This document shows positions 25,004 to 32,555 of a stretch of DNA of 64,000 nucleotides, one piece after another. The DNA comes from Myxococcales bacterium (GTDB lineage Bacteria > Myxococcota_A > Bradymonadia > UBA7976 > UBA1532). The position numbers were made by a program, and so were the translations under genes. Within the stretch, counting starts at the first letter, position 1. Every line of letters begins with the position of its first letter. Below the pieces are notes generated by a model that worked only from the letters and a program-made list of their open reading frames with translations, was not told the origin of the DNA and ran no database searches. The stretch spans positions 310,001 through 374,000 of the forward strand of contig JACKDN010000004.1 in assembly GCA_020633465.1 (NCBI GenBank), written 5' to 3'.

Positions 25004-26922
25004 CAAGCGTCGAAGGGGGGCGCGTCGTCGGTCCACGCGCTGATCCAGGCGCCGCGCGCCTCGACCACCTCGAGGAAGGCGGCGAAGTCGGCGTGGCGGC
25101 CCAGCGTGGCGGTGTCGGCGATGACCATCAGGAAGCGGCGCGCGCGGGTGAGCGCGACGTTCAGGCGGCGGCGGTCGCTCACGAAGCCCACGTCGCCTTG
25201 CGCGTTGCTGCGCACCAGATCGACGACGATCGCCTCCTTCTCGCGCCCTTGAAAACCGTCCACCGTGCCGATCTCGAGCCCCTCGGCCACGGCGTCGGCC
25301 AGCGCGTCCACCAGCCGGCGCCGCTGCGCGTCGTAGGGCGTGATCACGGCCAGGTCGGTCGGCGCCAGACCCCGCCCCAGCAGGCGCCGCACCTCGGCCT
25401 CGGTGCGCGCCGCCTGCCCGTCGTTGTAGCTGCTGCCGCCCGGCTGCTCCTGCGCGTCGTCCCAGCCCTTGCCCGCCGTGTCGATCAACACCAGCGGCGC
25501 GTCGCGCAGCGGATCGGCGGCCACGCCGGGCAGCTCTTCCAGCCGGTGCGCGGCCACGCTGGGGTGCGCCTCGAGCTTGCCCTGGTAGCGGCTGGCGGAC
25601 GGAAAGGCCATGAGATCCGCGTGCATGCGGTACTGCACGTTCAGCATGCGCACCGTCAGCGGCCAGCGCTTCGCCATGCGCTCGAAGATCGTGCGCCCCA
25701 GGCCCGCGCGCTCGGCCTCCTGATCCAGCACCGTCGGCGGCAGCTGCTCGGGATCGCCCGCCATCACCACCTTGGCCGCCCGCTGCATCGCCACCAGCGC
25801 CACGGGATCCGGCGCCTGCGTCGCCTCGTCCAGCAGCAGCACGTCGAAGCGCCGCTTCGCCAGCAGGTCGGCGTCCGCGCCGGCCGCCGTCGACAGCACC
25901 ACCTGGCTGTGCTCGAGGATGCTCGCCTGCGCCCGCCGCAGCTGCGCCCGCGCGTCTCCCTCCAGCCTCCGCGCCTCGCGGTGCATCTCGAGCCGCTCGT
26001 CGCGCCCCAGCGTGCCGCGCGCGCGCTTCGCCTCGATCTTGTGCCTCAGCTGCCGCGCGTCGGCCATCCAGCTTCGCGCCAGCTGATAGCCCTCGGTGTG
26101 CTCGATCAGGCGGTCCAGCGAGCGCGCCTCGACGGCCGGCGCCACCCGCGCCGGGTGCCCCAGCCTCACCACCTCGACGCCCGCGTCGGTCAGCCGCTCG
26201 GCCAGGTTGTCGACCGCCACGTTGCTCATCGCGCAGGCCAGCACCGTCTCGCCGCGCGCCGCGAGCTGCCGCGCGATCTCGACCAGCGTGCGCGTCTTGC
26301 CCGTGCCCGGCGGCCCGTGCACCAACGCGATCTCGCGCGCGCGCAGCGCGGTGTCGGTGGCCTCCATCTGGCTCAGATCCAGGCCCGCGTCGAACGGGGT
26401 CCACGCCGGCGTCGACTCGATGGCCGGCGCCAGGTCGCCCCACAGCACCTGCCGCAGCCGGCCCTCGTCGGTCTTGCCCGGCGCGTCGCGGAAGGCGGCG
26501 ATGGCCTTGTCGCCGCGCTCGAAGGTGGCCTGGGGATCGTCGCGGTCGACGTTGAAGTGGCCGTTGAGCAGCCGATCGGGCACCTCGCCGTCGACCATCA
26601 CGCCGAGCTGCCCGCGGCGGTAGCGGGCCACGGTCGCGCGTTGCGCCGACTCGTCGTCGGGCTCGGTCCACCACAGCCGCACCGGATCACCCGGGCCGAT
26701 GCGCGCCCGATCCAGGTCCGGCGCGGTCAGCCACAGCAGCGTGCGGTCGCCGGGCGCGGCGGCCACCTCGACCACCTCGGCCCGGCGGACGGCGTCGCCG
26801 GCCAGCACGCGCGCCGACAGGGGCACGCCGGCGCGCTGGGCCTGCAGGCGCGCGGTGCTGGCCGCGCGCTCGCGGTTCCACAGGCTCTGCAGCTCGTCGA
26901 GGGCCTCGCGCCAGGTGGCCAT
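25003..26922 (-). CDS. SF1B helicase of the UPF1/IGHMBP2 (DNA2-like) group
   Basis: ATP-dependent nucleic-acid helicase, 639 residues. After an N-terminal beta-barrel region like that of IGHMBP2 come motif I GPPGTGKT (about 204), motif Ia (ACAMSNVAVDNL), motif II DEATQ (about 364), motif III GDPEQLPP, motif IV QYRMH, motif V TVDGFQGREKE and motif VI VALTRARR. All superfamily motifs are intact. The helical insertion between Ia and II (about 275-345) is rich in Arg/Glu. The ATG at 26922 is preferred over the upstream in-frame GTG because GGAG is spaced for it. It precedes a coupled unknown protein and lies 39 bases downstream of a DNA glycosylase gene on the same strand, suggesting DNA or RNA maintenance. 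Confidence 0.92.
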   Translation of the reverse strand: MATWREALDELQSLWNRERAASTARLQAQRAGVPLSARVLAGDAVRRAEVVEVAAAPGDRTLLWLTAPDLDRARIGPGDPVRLWWTEPDDESAQRATVARYRRGQLGVMVDGEVPDRLLNGHFNVDRDDPQATFERGDKAIAAFRDAPGKTDEGRLRQVLWGDLAPAIESTPAWTPFDAGLDLSQMEATDTALRAREIALVHGPPGTGKTRTLVEIARQLAARGETVLACAMSNVAVDNLAERLTDAGVEVVRLGHPARVAPAVEARSLDRLIEHTEGYQLARSWMADARQLRHKIEAKRARGTLGRDERLEMHREARRLEGDARAQLRRAQASILEHSQVVLSTAAGADADLLAKRRFDVLLLDEATQAPDPVALVAMQRAAKVVMAGDPEQLPPTVLDQEAERAGLGRTIFERMAKRWPLTVRMLNVQYRMHADLMAFPSASRYQGKLEAHPSVAAHRLEELPGVAADPLRDAPLVLIDTAGKGWDDAQEQPGGSSYNDGQAARTEAEVRRLLGRGLAPTDLAVITPYDAQRRRLVDALADAVAEGLEIGTVDGFQGREKEAIVVDLVRSNAQGDVGFVSDRRRLNVALTRARRFLMVIADTATLGRHADFAAFLEVVEARGAWISAWTDDAPPFDA

Positions 26923-26961
26923 GCCGCCGCTCCGGGGTGCCGGGGGAGCCGACACGATACC

Positions 26962-27876
26962 TCAACCGCGACGCCGGGTGCGCGGGGTCGACTTGGGGCC
27001 GTACCGGGGCGCGGTGACGGCGCCGGCGAAGATCAGGCGGATGATGCGGTAGCGCTGCCCCGCGAAGGGGGCCAGCAGCTCGAGCATGCGCCCGTCGTCG
27101 GCGCGCGCCTCGCTGGCCAGCAGCCAGGCGACCGAGTTGGGCAGGTGGTAGTCCCCCACCGGCACGGCGTCGGGCCAGCCGAGGCCGCCGCCGAGCAGGG
27201 ACTGCGCGGTCCAGGCGCCGATGCCGGGCAGCGTCTGAAGCCGGCGGGCGAGCTCGGTGGGCGGGTGCACGCGCAGGCGGTCGAGCGAGCGGGCGCGGCG
27301 AGCCACCGCGCGCAGGGTCTCGGCCTGGCGCGATCCGACGCCGGCTGCGCGGTAGGCCCAGGCCGGCAGCGAGGCGAGCGTCGACGGCGCGGGCGGCAGC
27401 CGCAGGTCGGCGGGCCCCGGCGCGGGCTCGCCGTGCGCCAGCGCCAGCGCGCGCCACGAGCGCACGGCGTCCACCCAGGTGACGAGCTGGCGCAGGATGG
27501 TCGGCAGCAGGCTCTGCGTCACCTGGCCGGTGTCGGTGAGGCGCAGCCCGGGGAAGCGGCCGATGAGCGCGCGCAGCGCGGGGTGGTCGGTCTGCAGCGC
27601 CGCCGGCTCGTCGCGCAACCCCAAAAGGCCCGGCGCGGCCTCGACGGCCCAGGCCGCGCCGGACCCCCACGCCTGCAGGCGCAGCGCGCCGCCCTCGTCG
27701 GTGGCCCGCCAGGTCACCGCCGCGCAGTCCGGCGACCAGGTGGCGCGCCACACCTCGCGCGGGGCCAGCGACATCGTGGGGTCGATGCGCGCCATCGCCA
27801 GCATGCTCAACGTGGCGCGCAGGTCGTAGATCGCCGGGCGGGGCAGCTCGACCTCGGCGTCGGGCGGGGCGGTCAC
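26962..27876 (-). CDS. HhH-GPD DNA glycosylase (AlkA-like)
   Basis: Base-excision repair glycosylase, 304 residues. The C-terminal domain contains a helix-hairpin-helix plus Gly/Pro-Asp motif: LQTLPGIGAWTAQSLLGGG, then VGDYHLPN with the likely catalytic Asp near residue 240, and a final RYRIIRLIF helix. The N-terminal half is beta-rich as in AlkA. The usual target would be alkylated purines (family knowledge). The GTG at 27876 overlaps the stop of the upstream kinase gene (GTGA), so the kinase and the glycosylase are co-translated. Confidence 0.85.
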   Translation of the reverse strand: MTAPPDAEVELPRPAIYDLRATLSMLAMARIDPTMSLAPREVWRATWSPDCAAVTWRATDEGGALRLQAWGSGAAWAVEAAPGLLGLRDEPAALQTDHPALRALIGRFPGLRLTDTGQVTQSLLPTILRQLVTWVDAVRSWRALALAHGEPAPGPADLRLPPAPSTLASLPAWAYRAAGVGSRQAETLRAVARRARSLDRLRVHPPTELARRLQTLPGIGAWTAQSLLGGGLGWPDAVPVGDYHLPNSVAWLLASEARADDGRMLELLAPFAGQRYRIIRLIFAGAVTAPRYGPKSTPRTRRRG

Positions 27877-29210
27877 CCCTTGGTCGCGGCGACCAGGCGG
27901 TTCGCGAGGGCGCGCACGAAGGCGCCGACCCAGCTGTTGAGGCCGACGGCGTCGGACAGCGTGTCGCCGCGCACCACCAGCAGGTCGACGTCGGTCTCGG
28001 CCGCGACGCTGGCGCTGCGGGGCTGCTGCGTGAAGACGGCCATCTCGCCGAAGACGTCGCCGGGGCCCAGGCGCGCCAGCACCTCCGGGCGGCCGCCGCC
28101 CTCGCGGAAGACGACCAGGCGGCCGGCGACGATGATGTACGCCTCGTCGCCGGCGTCGCCCTCGGTCACCACGCGCTGGCCGGCGGGCACGTGGCGGCGC
28201 GGCAGGTGCCAGGCGCCGCGCGCGAAGGCCTCGAGCGACTCGCTCATCGCCAGCGCGTGCGGGAAGCGGGCGGCGGGATCGGCGGACAGCGCCTTCATCG
28301 CCACGGCGGCCAGACCCGGCGGCAGGCGCGGGTCGTCGCACAGGGTCATCGGGTGGGCGACCTCGCAGCGATGCGCCGCCACCAGCACGCGCATCGGCGG
28401 CCCCGGGTCGTGGGGCGGGCGCCCGGTGAGGATGTGATAGAGCAAGCCGCCGAGCGCGAAGACGTCCGTCCGCGCGTCGATCAGCGCGGGATCGCCCTTC
28501 GTCTGCTCGGGCGGCATGTAGACCGGCGTGCCGACGACGCCCTTGGGGGTGCGCCGCCCGCTGGGCAGCTCGACCCACTCCATCGCGGCCTCGGCGTCGG
28601 CCGGCTTGGGCATCACGTGCGCGATGCCCCAGTCCATGACGTACACCTGCCCGAAGTCGCCCACCATGACGTTCTCGGGCTTCAGATCGCGGTGCACGAC
28701 GCCGCGGCTGTGGGCGTAACCGACCGCCTCACACACCTTCACCAGCACGCGCAGCAGACCGTCGAGGTGCTCGGGCGCCAGGCGGTCGGCGCCAAGACCG
28801 TCGATCATCGCCTCGAGCGACTGTCCGCGGACGAGCTTCATGCTGAAGAAGGGCGAGCCGTCCTCGGCGGTGCCCACCTCGTGCACCGGCACGATGCAGG
28901 GGTGCTCGAGCTGGCCGGTGAGGCGTGCCTCTTCGAGGAAGGACAGGGCGCGCGTGGGATCCTTGGCGAAGGCCTTGTCGAGGCGCTTCACCGCGTTCCA
29001 GCGCAGCATGTTGCGGTCGTAGACCTGGCGGATGGAGGCCGAGCCGCCGCGCCCGATCTCACCGCCGTCGTGGTAGCGGATGTTGAGGCCGGTCGTGGTG
29101 AGGCTCAGCGCCTCGAACTCGCGCGTGTGGCGATCGACGTCGTCGTCGCGCGCCTGCCGCGGGGCCTGCACGATGGTGCGAGTGCCGTCGTCGTCGTCGG
29201 GCGTCTCCAC
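27873..29210 (-). CDS. Ser/Thr kinase with C-terminal cyclic-nucleotide-binding domain
   Basis: A soluble 445-residue kinase. Kinase domain about 45-320: GRGGSASIRQVYD loop, the VAIK-position Lys in NAVKRL, HRDLKPEN near 170, DWG instead of DFG near 192, and GTPVYMPPEQ. The DWG variant keeps the metal-binding Asp. Residues about 325-425 form a cyclic-nucleotide-binding fold (VTEGDAGDEAYIIVAGRLVVFREG, LGPGDVFGEMAVFTQQPRSASV), including the phosphate-binding GEMA and Arg-Ser-Ala segment, so cAMP/cGMP-type control is plausible. The GTG at 29210 was chosen because the upstream in-frame region is Arg-rich and unlike the domain; confidence in the exact start is low. Coupled to a DNA glycosylase gene. 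Confidence 0.88.
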   Translation of the reverse strand: METPDDDDGTRTIVQAPRQARDDDVDRHTREFEALSLTTTGLNIRYHDGGEIGRGGSASIRQVYDRNMLRWNAVKRLDKAFAKDPTRALSFLEEARLTGQLEHPCIVPVHEVGTAEDGSPFFSMKLVRGQSLEAMIDGLGADRLAPEHLDGLLRVLVKVCEAVGYAHSRGVVHRDLKPENVMVGDFGQVYVMDWGIAHVMPKPADAEAAMEWVELPSGRRTPKGVVGTPVYMPPEQTKGDPALIDARTDVFALGGLLYHILTGRPPHDPGPPMRVLVAAHRCEVAHPMTLCDDPRLPPGLAAVAMKALSADPAARFPHALAMSESLEAFARGAWHLPRRHVPAGQRVVTEGDAGDEAYIIVAGRLVVFREGGGRPEVLARLGPGDVFGEMAVFTQQPRSASVAAETDVDLLVVRGDTLSDAVGLNSWVGAFVRALANRLVAATKG

Positions 29211-29278
29211 GCCCCGAAGAGTCGGCCACCGGGGGGTCGGACGCAAGCGCGTCGCGAGCGCCCGACCCCCCACCGCGG

Positions 29279-30376
29279 TCAGCCGCCGAGGCGGCCGACG
29301 TCGAGGACGCGGCCGACCGCGCCGTCGGCGCCCGCGAGCACCGTGACGTGGTCGATGCGCTCGGCGATGTCCTTGATCGCCTCGAGCTCCTTCAGCCGCA
29401 TCAGCACGGGGTTCTGCGCCAGCATGCGAGCCGTGTTCGCCTGCGAGCGCGTCGCCGCCGTCTCCTCCTGCCGCAGGATGAGGTTGGCCTCGGCCTGCTT
29501 GCGGGCCTCGATCACCCGGTTGAGGATCGTCTTCATGTCACCGGGCAGCACGAGGTCCTTCACGTCGACCGCGCGCACCTCGACGCCCCACTCGGCCGCG
29601 CGGGCCGCCAGCGCCGTGGTCATCTCGGCGCCCGCGTCGCCGCGAGCCTCGAGCAGCGCGTCCAGCGTGCGGCCGCCCACCAGGTGGCGCGCGGCCATCT
29701 GCGCCTGGCCGTACAGGGCGCGCGCCAGGTCGTCGACGGCCTCGACGCACCGCGCGGCGTCGACCACGCGGTACTTCACGATCAGGTTCAGCCGCAGCGT
29801 CACCCGATCGGCCGTCATCACCTCCTGGCCCACGATCTGCGTCTCGGTCTCGCGCAGGTCGACCGCCCGCGCGACCACCTCGCGGTGGCGGCGCGACAGC
29901 AGGGCGCGGCCGGGCTCGAGCACCGTGGCCAGCGCGCCGTCCGCGTAGACCAGGGTGCGCTGCCAGGGCAGCGTGGTGACGATCATCAGATCGCCGCCCG
30001 AAGCGCCCCACCACGCGGCGGGCAGGTCGCAGCGCAGGGCGGCCACCGAGTACAGCGCCGCCGTCACGGGCACGCGCTGCTGCCACAGCAGGTAGCGGCC
30101 GGCGCCCAGCACGGGGCCCACCTGACCGTCGATGGTCAGGGCCGCGACCTCGTCGGCGCCCACGGTGCAGACGGTGGCCTCGCCGGCGGGCAGCACGCGC
30201 TCGAGGTCGGGCGTCCAGCCGATCCAGCCGGCGCGCAGGTCGACGGTGTCGACGCTCAGCGCCGCGCGCCACGCGGCCACGCGGTGCCGGCCGGGGCCCA
30301 GCCAGCGCTGAGCGACGCCGTCGCGGTACAGGATGGCCCGCTGGTGCTCGGCCAGGGTCACGTCGATGCGCTGCAT
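29279..30376 (-). CDS. Slipin/SPFH-domain protein (stomatin-like)
   Basis: A 365-residue SPFH protein. Residues 1-110 are an unusual beta-rich N-terminus (ILYRDGVAQRWLGPGRHRV repeated as VYADGALATVLEPGRALL further on). The SPFH core spans about 165-285 (DLRETETQIVGQEVMTADRVTLRLNLIVKYRVVDA, ALYGQAQMAARHLVG, AAEWGVEVRAVDVKDLVLPGDMK), followed by the coiled-coil tail (RVIEARKQAEANLILRQEETAATRSQANTARML). There is no evident N-terminal membrane helix, so it may be peripheral or need a partner. The ATG at 30376 has GGAGG seven bases upstream. Slipins organise membrane microdomains (family knowledge). Confidence 0.87.
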   Translation of the reverse strand: MQRIDVTLAEHQRAILYRDGVAQRWLGPGRHRVAAWRAALSVDTVDLRAGWIGWTPDLERVLPAGEATVCTVGADEVAALTIDGQVGPVLGAGRYLLWQQRVPVTAALYSVAALRCDLPAAWWGASGGDLMIVTTLPWQRTLVYADGALATVLEPGRALLSRRHREVVARAVDLRETETQIVGQEVMTADRVTLRLNLIVKYRVVDAARCVEAVDDLARALYGQAQMAARHLVGGRTLDALLEARGDAGAEMTTALAARAAEWGVEVRAVDVKDLVLPGDMKTILNRVIEARKQAEANLILRQEETAATRSQANTARMLAQNPVLMRLKELEAIKDIAERIDHVTVLAGADGAVGRVLDVGRLGG

Positions 30377-30704
30377 GGGATACCTCCTCTCGGTCACACG
30401 TCTGTCGTCGGCGCGGCGTTCGCCACGCGGGGCGTCGAATCGAAACGAAGAAACACCGTTCACCCGGGGCGCGCCCTCACGGCGCGTCGGCGGGGACGGG
30501 CTCGGCCGGCGCGGGCTCACCGGGCACGGGCGGGCGTCGCACGCGGCGACGCCGGCACCGCGCCCTCGCGGAGCAAGCGGCAAGGGCCCCGACCGACGCG
30601 CGCGCCGGCCGGTGTCGAGCCCGTCCGCTGGTCGAGGAGCCGCCGGGGGAGACCTCCGAAGACGTCCCACCCGCCGCGCGCCCCGAGCGAGCGGCTCGGA
30701 TTGA
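30377..30704. other. Gene-free stretch upstream of the slipin gene
   Basis: About 330 bases lie between the slipin start and the first tRNA-like module. The part nearest the slipin (30400-30465) is less GC-rich than its surroundings and should hold the slipin promoter. The rest is GC-rich with no ORF of convincing composition on either strand and no terminator with a T-tract that I can see. Confidence 0.5.
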
Positions 30705-30754
30705 AAGGGTTTTCAGCCCTTCGCTGGCGCTCTACCCAACTGAGCTACACGCCC
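30705..30754 (-). pseudogene. tRNA-like remnant: D-arm plus Phe-type (GAA) anticodon arm, no T-arm
   Basis: On the minus strand: a seven-base acceptor-like start GGGCGTG (30748-30754), a canonical D-arm GCTC/GAGC with an AGTTGGGTA loop (30729-30745), then a perfect five-pair anticodon stem AAGGG/CCCTT with loop CTGAAAA (30705-30721), reading Phe. Seven bases instead of one separate the D and anticodon stems, and no T-arm or matching 3' acceptor follows. It therefore cannot fold as a normal tRNA and looks like a chimeric or decayed copy. Confidence 0.5.
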
Positions 30755-30757
30755 TCT

Positions 30758-30831
30758 CGGACGCGGCGGGATTCGAACCCGCGACAACCAGTTTGCCAAG
30801 CCGGCGCGCTACCAGACTGCGCCACGCGTGT
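30758..30831 (-). tRNA. tRNA-like gene with defective acceptor stem; anticodon loop reads GGC
   Basis: Near-complete cloverleaf on the minus strand. The D-arm is GCGC/GCGC with an AGTCTGGTA loop, as in proline-type tRNAs. The anticodon stem is CCGGC/ACTGG with one wobble pair and a C-A closing mismatch; its loop TTGGCAA would present GGC (Ala). The T-arm is a perfect GCGGG TTCGAAT CCCGC (30766-30782). The acceptor 5' strand ACACGCG pairs with CGCGTCC at only five of seven positions, failing at the two terminal pairs, and no CCA is encoded. It may be a weak functional tRNA, but more probably a degenerate one; the amino acid identity is uncertain. Confidence 0.4.
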
Positions 30832-30833
30832 CG

Positions 30834-30888
30834 CCACGCGGCGGGATTCGAACCCGCGACCTCCGGCTCCCTTTGGCGTGAGCCCGGC
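30834..30888 (-). pseudogene. tRNA 3'-half-like remnant with perfect T-arm
   Basis: The same 17-base T-arm as the neighbouring module occurs at 30841-30857 on the minus strand, followed by an acceptor-like CGCGTGG. Upstream on that strand only a GGCTC/GAGCC stem with a ten-base loop is found, and there is no D-arm. It is a 3' tRNA half next to a nearly intact module, consistent with duplication and decay of a tRNA cluster. Confidence 0.45.
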
Positions 30889-31049
30889 TTCGAGATGCGG
30901 GACGGGCGAACCCGACGAGGGGCCGACCGCCGCTGTGCACCGTGCTCGGGCTGGGGGTTTTGCAGCGGGTGTGCCAGCCCGTTCGGGGCGGTCTGGCGGG
31001 CCGCCGGCGCGCGAACGCGCGCCAGATAGATAAGCAGCGATACCCTGGG

Positions 31050-32382
31050 CTAGTCGCGCCGACGGCGCGGCCGCAGCGCCACCAGGCAGAGCAGGCCCAG
31101 CGCCCATGGGGTGGGCTGGCCACCCCCGTCCGCGCGGCAATCGCAGCCCTCGTCGTCGTCGGCGCCGCCGCCCGCCGTCGCGTCGGCCGCGCCCGCGTCG
31201 GCGACCGAGCCGCCGCCACCGCCCGCGCCTGGCTGACCGCCCGCGCCGGGCTCGCCGCCCGCGCCTGGCTGACCGCCCGCGCCGGCTGACCGCCGGCCCT
31301 GGGCTCGCCGCCCGCGCCGGGCTCGCCGCCCATGCCGGGCTGGCCGGCGATGCCACCGGCTCCACCCGCGCCGGGCGCGCCGCCCTGACCGCCCGCGCCG
31401 GGCTCACTGCCCTGGCCGCCTGCGCCGCCCCTGCCCGCCGGCGCCCGGATCGCCCCCCGCGCCGCCCATGCCGGGCTCGCCCCGACGCCGCCTGCGGCGC
31501 CGGCGCCGCCTGCGCCCGCCTCACCGCCCACGCCGCCGGCGCCCGCCTCGCCGCCCTGGCCCGGCGCACCGCCCGCCCCTGCCGACGCCCCCGGTGCCGG
31601 GTTCGGCGCCCGCGCCGCCGACGCCGCCGGCGCCGCCCTCACCCCGATGCCCCCTGATGCCCCCCGCGCCCCCGGTGCCGGGCGCGGCGCCCGCGCCGCC
31701 GCCGCCGCCGCCGCCGCCCACCTGCGTCGGCGGGCGGCGCCGCGTCCAACCGAGGCGGCGCCGCGTCCGGCGGGACGGCGGCGGCGTCCGGCGGCATCCC
31801 GGCGTCGGGCACGCCGCCGTCGGCCTCGACCGCGCAGCCCGACACCGCGATGCGGTCGACGCCCAGCACGCCCTCGATCGCCGTCCCTCGGAACGAAGGC
31901 GCGGCCGCGTGCAGGATGCGCAGTTCGGTCACGCGCCCCAGCGGCTGCGCCAGCCCCGCCGCCAGCTCGAAGGTCACCGGCCGCCATCCGCTGCCCGGCG
32001 GCAGGGCCACGCTCGCGTCGAACGAGCGCATCGCCCCGTCGGCCCGGAAGGCCAGCCGCACGGTGAGCGGGTTGGGGCCCAGGTTGTTCGCCATCATCGA
32101 GATGTGCGTGATGCCGGTCGCCGCGTAGTCGCCCGACCACTGCTCGGTATTGAACGCCACCAGCTTCGAGCCGGCGCCGCCGCCGCCGGACGCCTCGATG
32201 CGCAGGTAGCCGTCGCCGGCGCCGTCGGGTCCGCCGTCGGCCACCCAGGTGGGCGGCGTGTCGTTGCCGCCGCCGCTGCGCCAGGCCTGCTCGTCGGCGT
32301 CGAAGTCGTCGACCAGGTCGCAGTCCACGGCGCTGGCCACGCCGGGCAGCGTCAGCGCGAGCACGATCGGGATCAGTCTCAT
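31050..32382 (-). pseudogene. MYXO-CTERM surface protein gene with several frame breaks in a Gly/Pro/Ala repeat
   Basis: The ATG at 32382 (GGGGGGA site) opens a signal peptide (MRLIPIVLALTLPGVASA) and a jelly-roll-like domain of about 190 residues (CDLVDDFDADEQAW, YLRIEASGGGG, MMANNLGPNPLTVRLAFRADG, LGVDRIAVSGC), reminiscent of carbohydrate-binding modules. An Asp/Pro linker leads into a long GAGG/GEPGAGG repeat region. The sensible frame then changes about five times (first at about 31720), yet the last 40 codons, ending at the TAG at 31050-31052, are a perfect MYXO-CTERM signal (CDCRADGGG, hydrophobic helix, RPRRRD). Restoring frame would give about 440 residues. Either the assembly has indels in this tandem repeat or the gene is decayed or slippage-variable. 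Confidence 0.65.
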
Positions 32383-32555
32383 CGGTGTCCCCCCTTTCCA
32401 TCGGTTGTCGCCCAAGGACGCCGGCCGAGGAAAGCCCTCCGTGGCGTTCTGGGGGCCCGAACGGTGATACTGGACGCCGAGGCGCCCGGCCGGCGCGGCG
32501 AAGGCAATCGAGGTCTGCGCCCCGAAGCCAAGCCGACGACCTCGCGGCGCGGGGC

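Noticed and set aside
30809..31569. Protein-coding genes overlapping the tRNA-like modules.
   Set aside because: Translations such as AQSGSAPAWQTG-CRGFESRR are the well-known artefact of reading tRNA sequence as protein.
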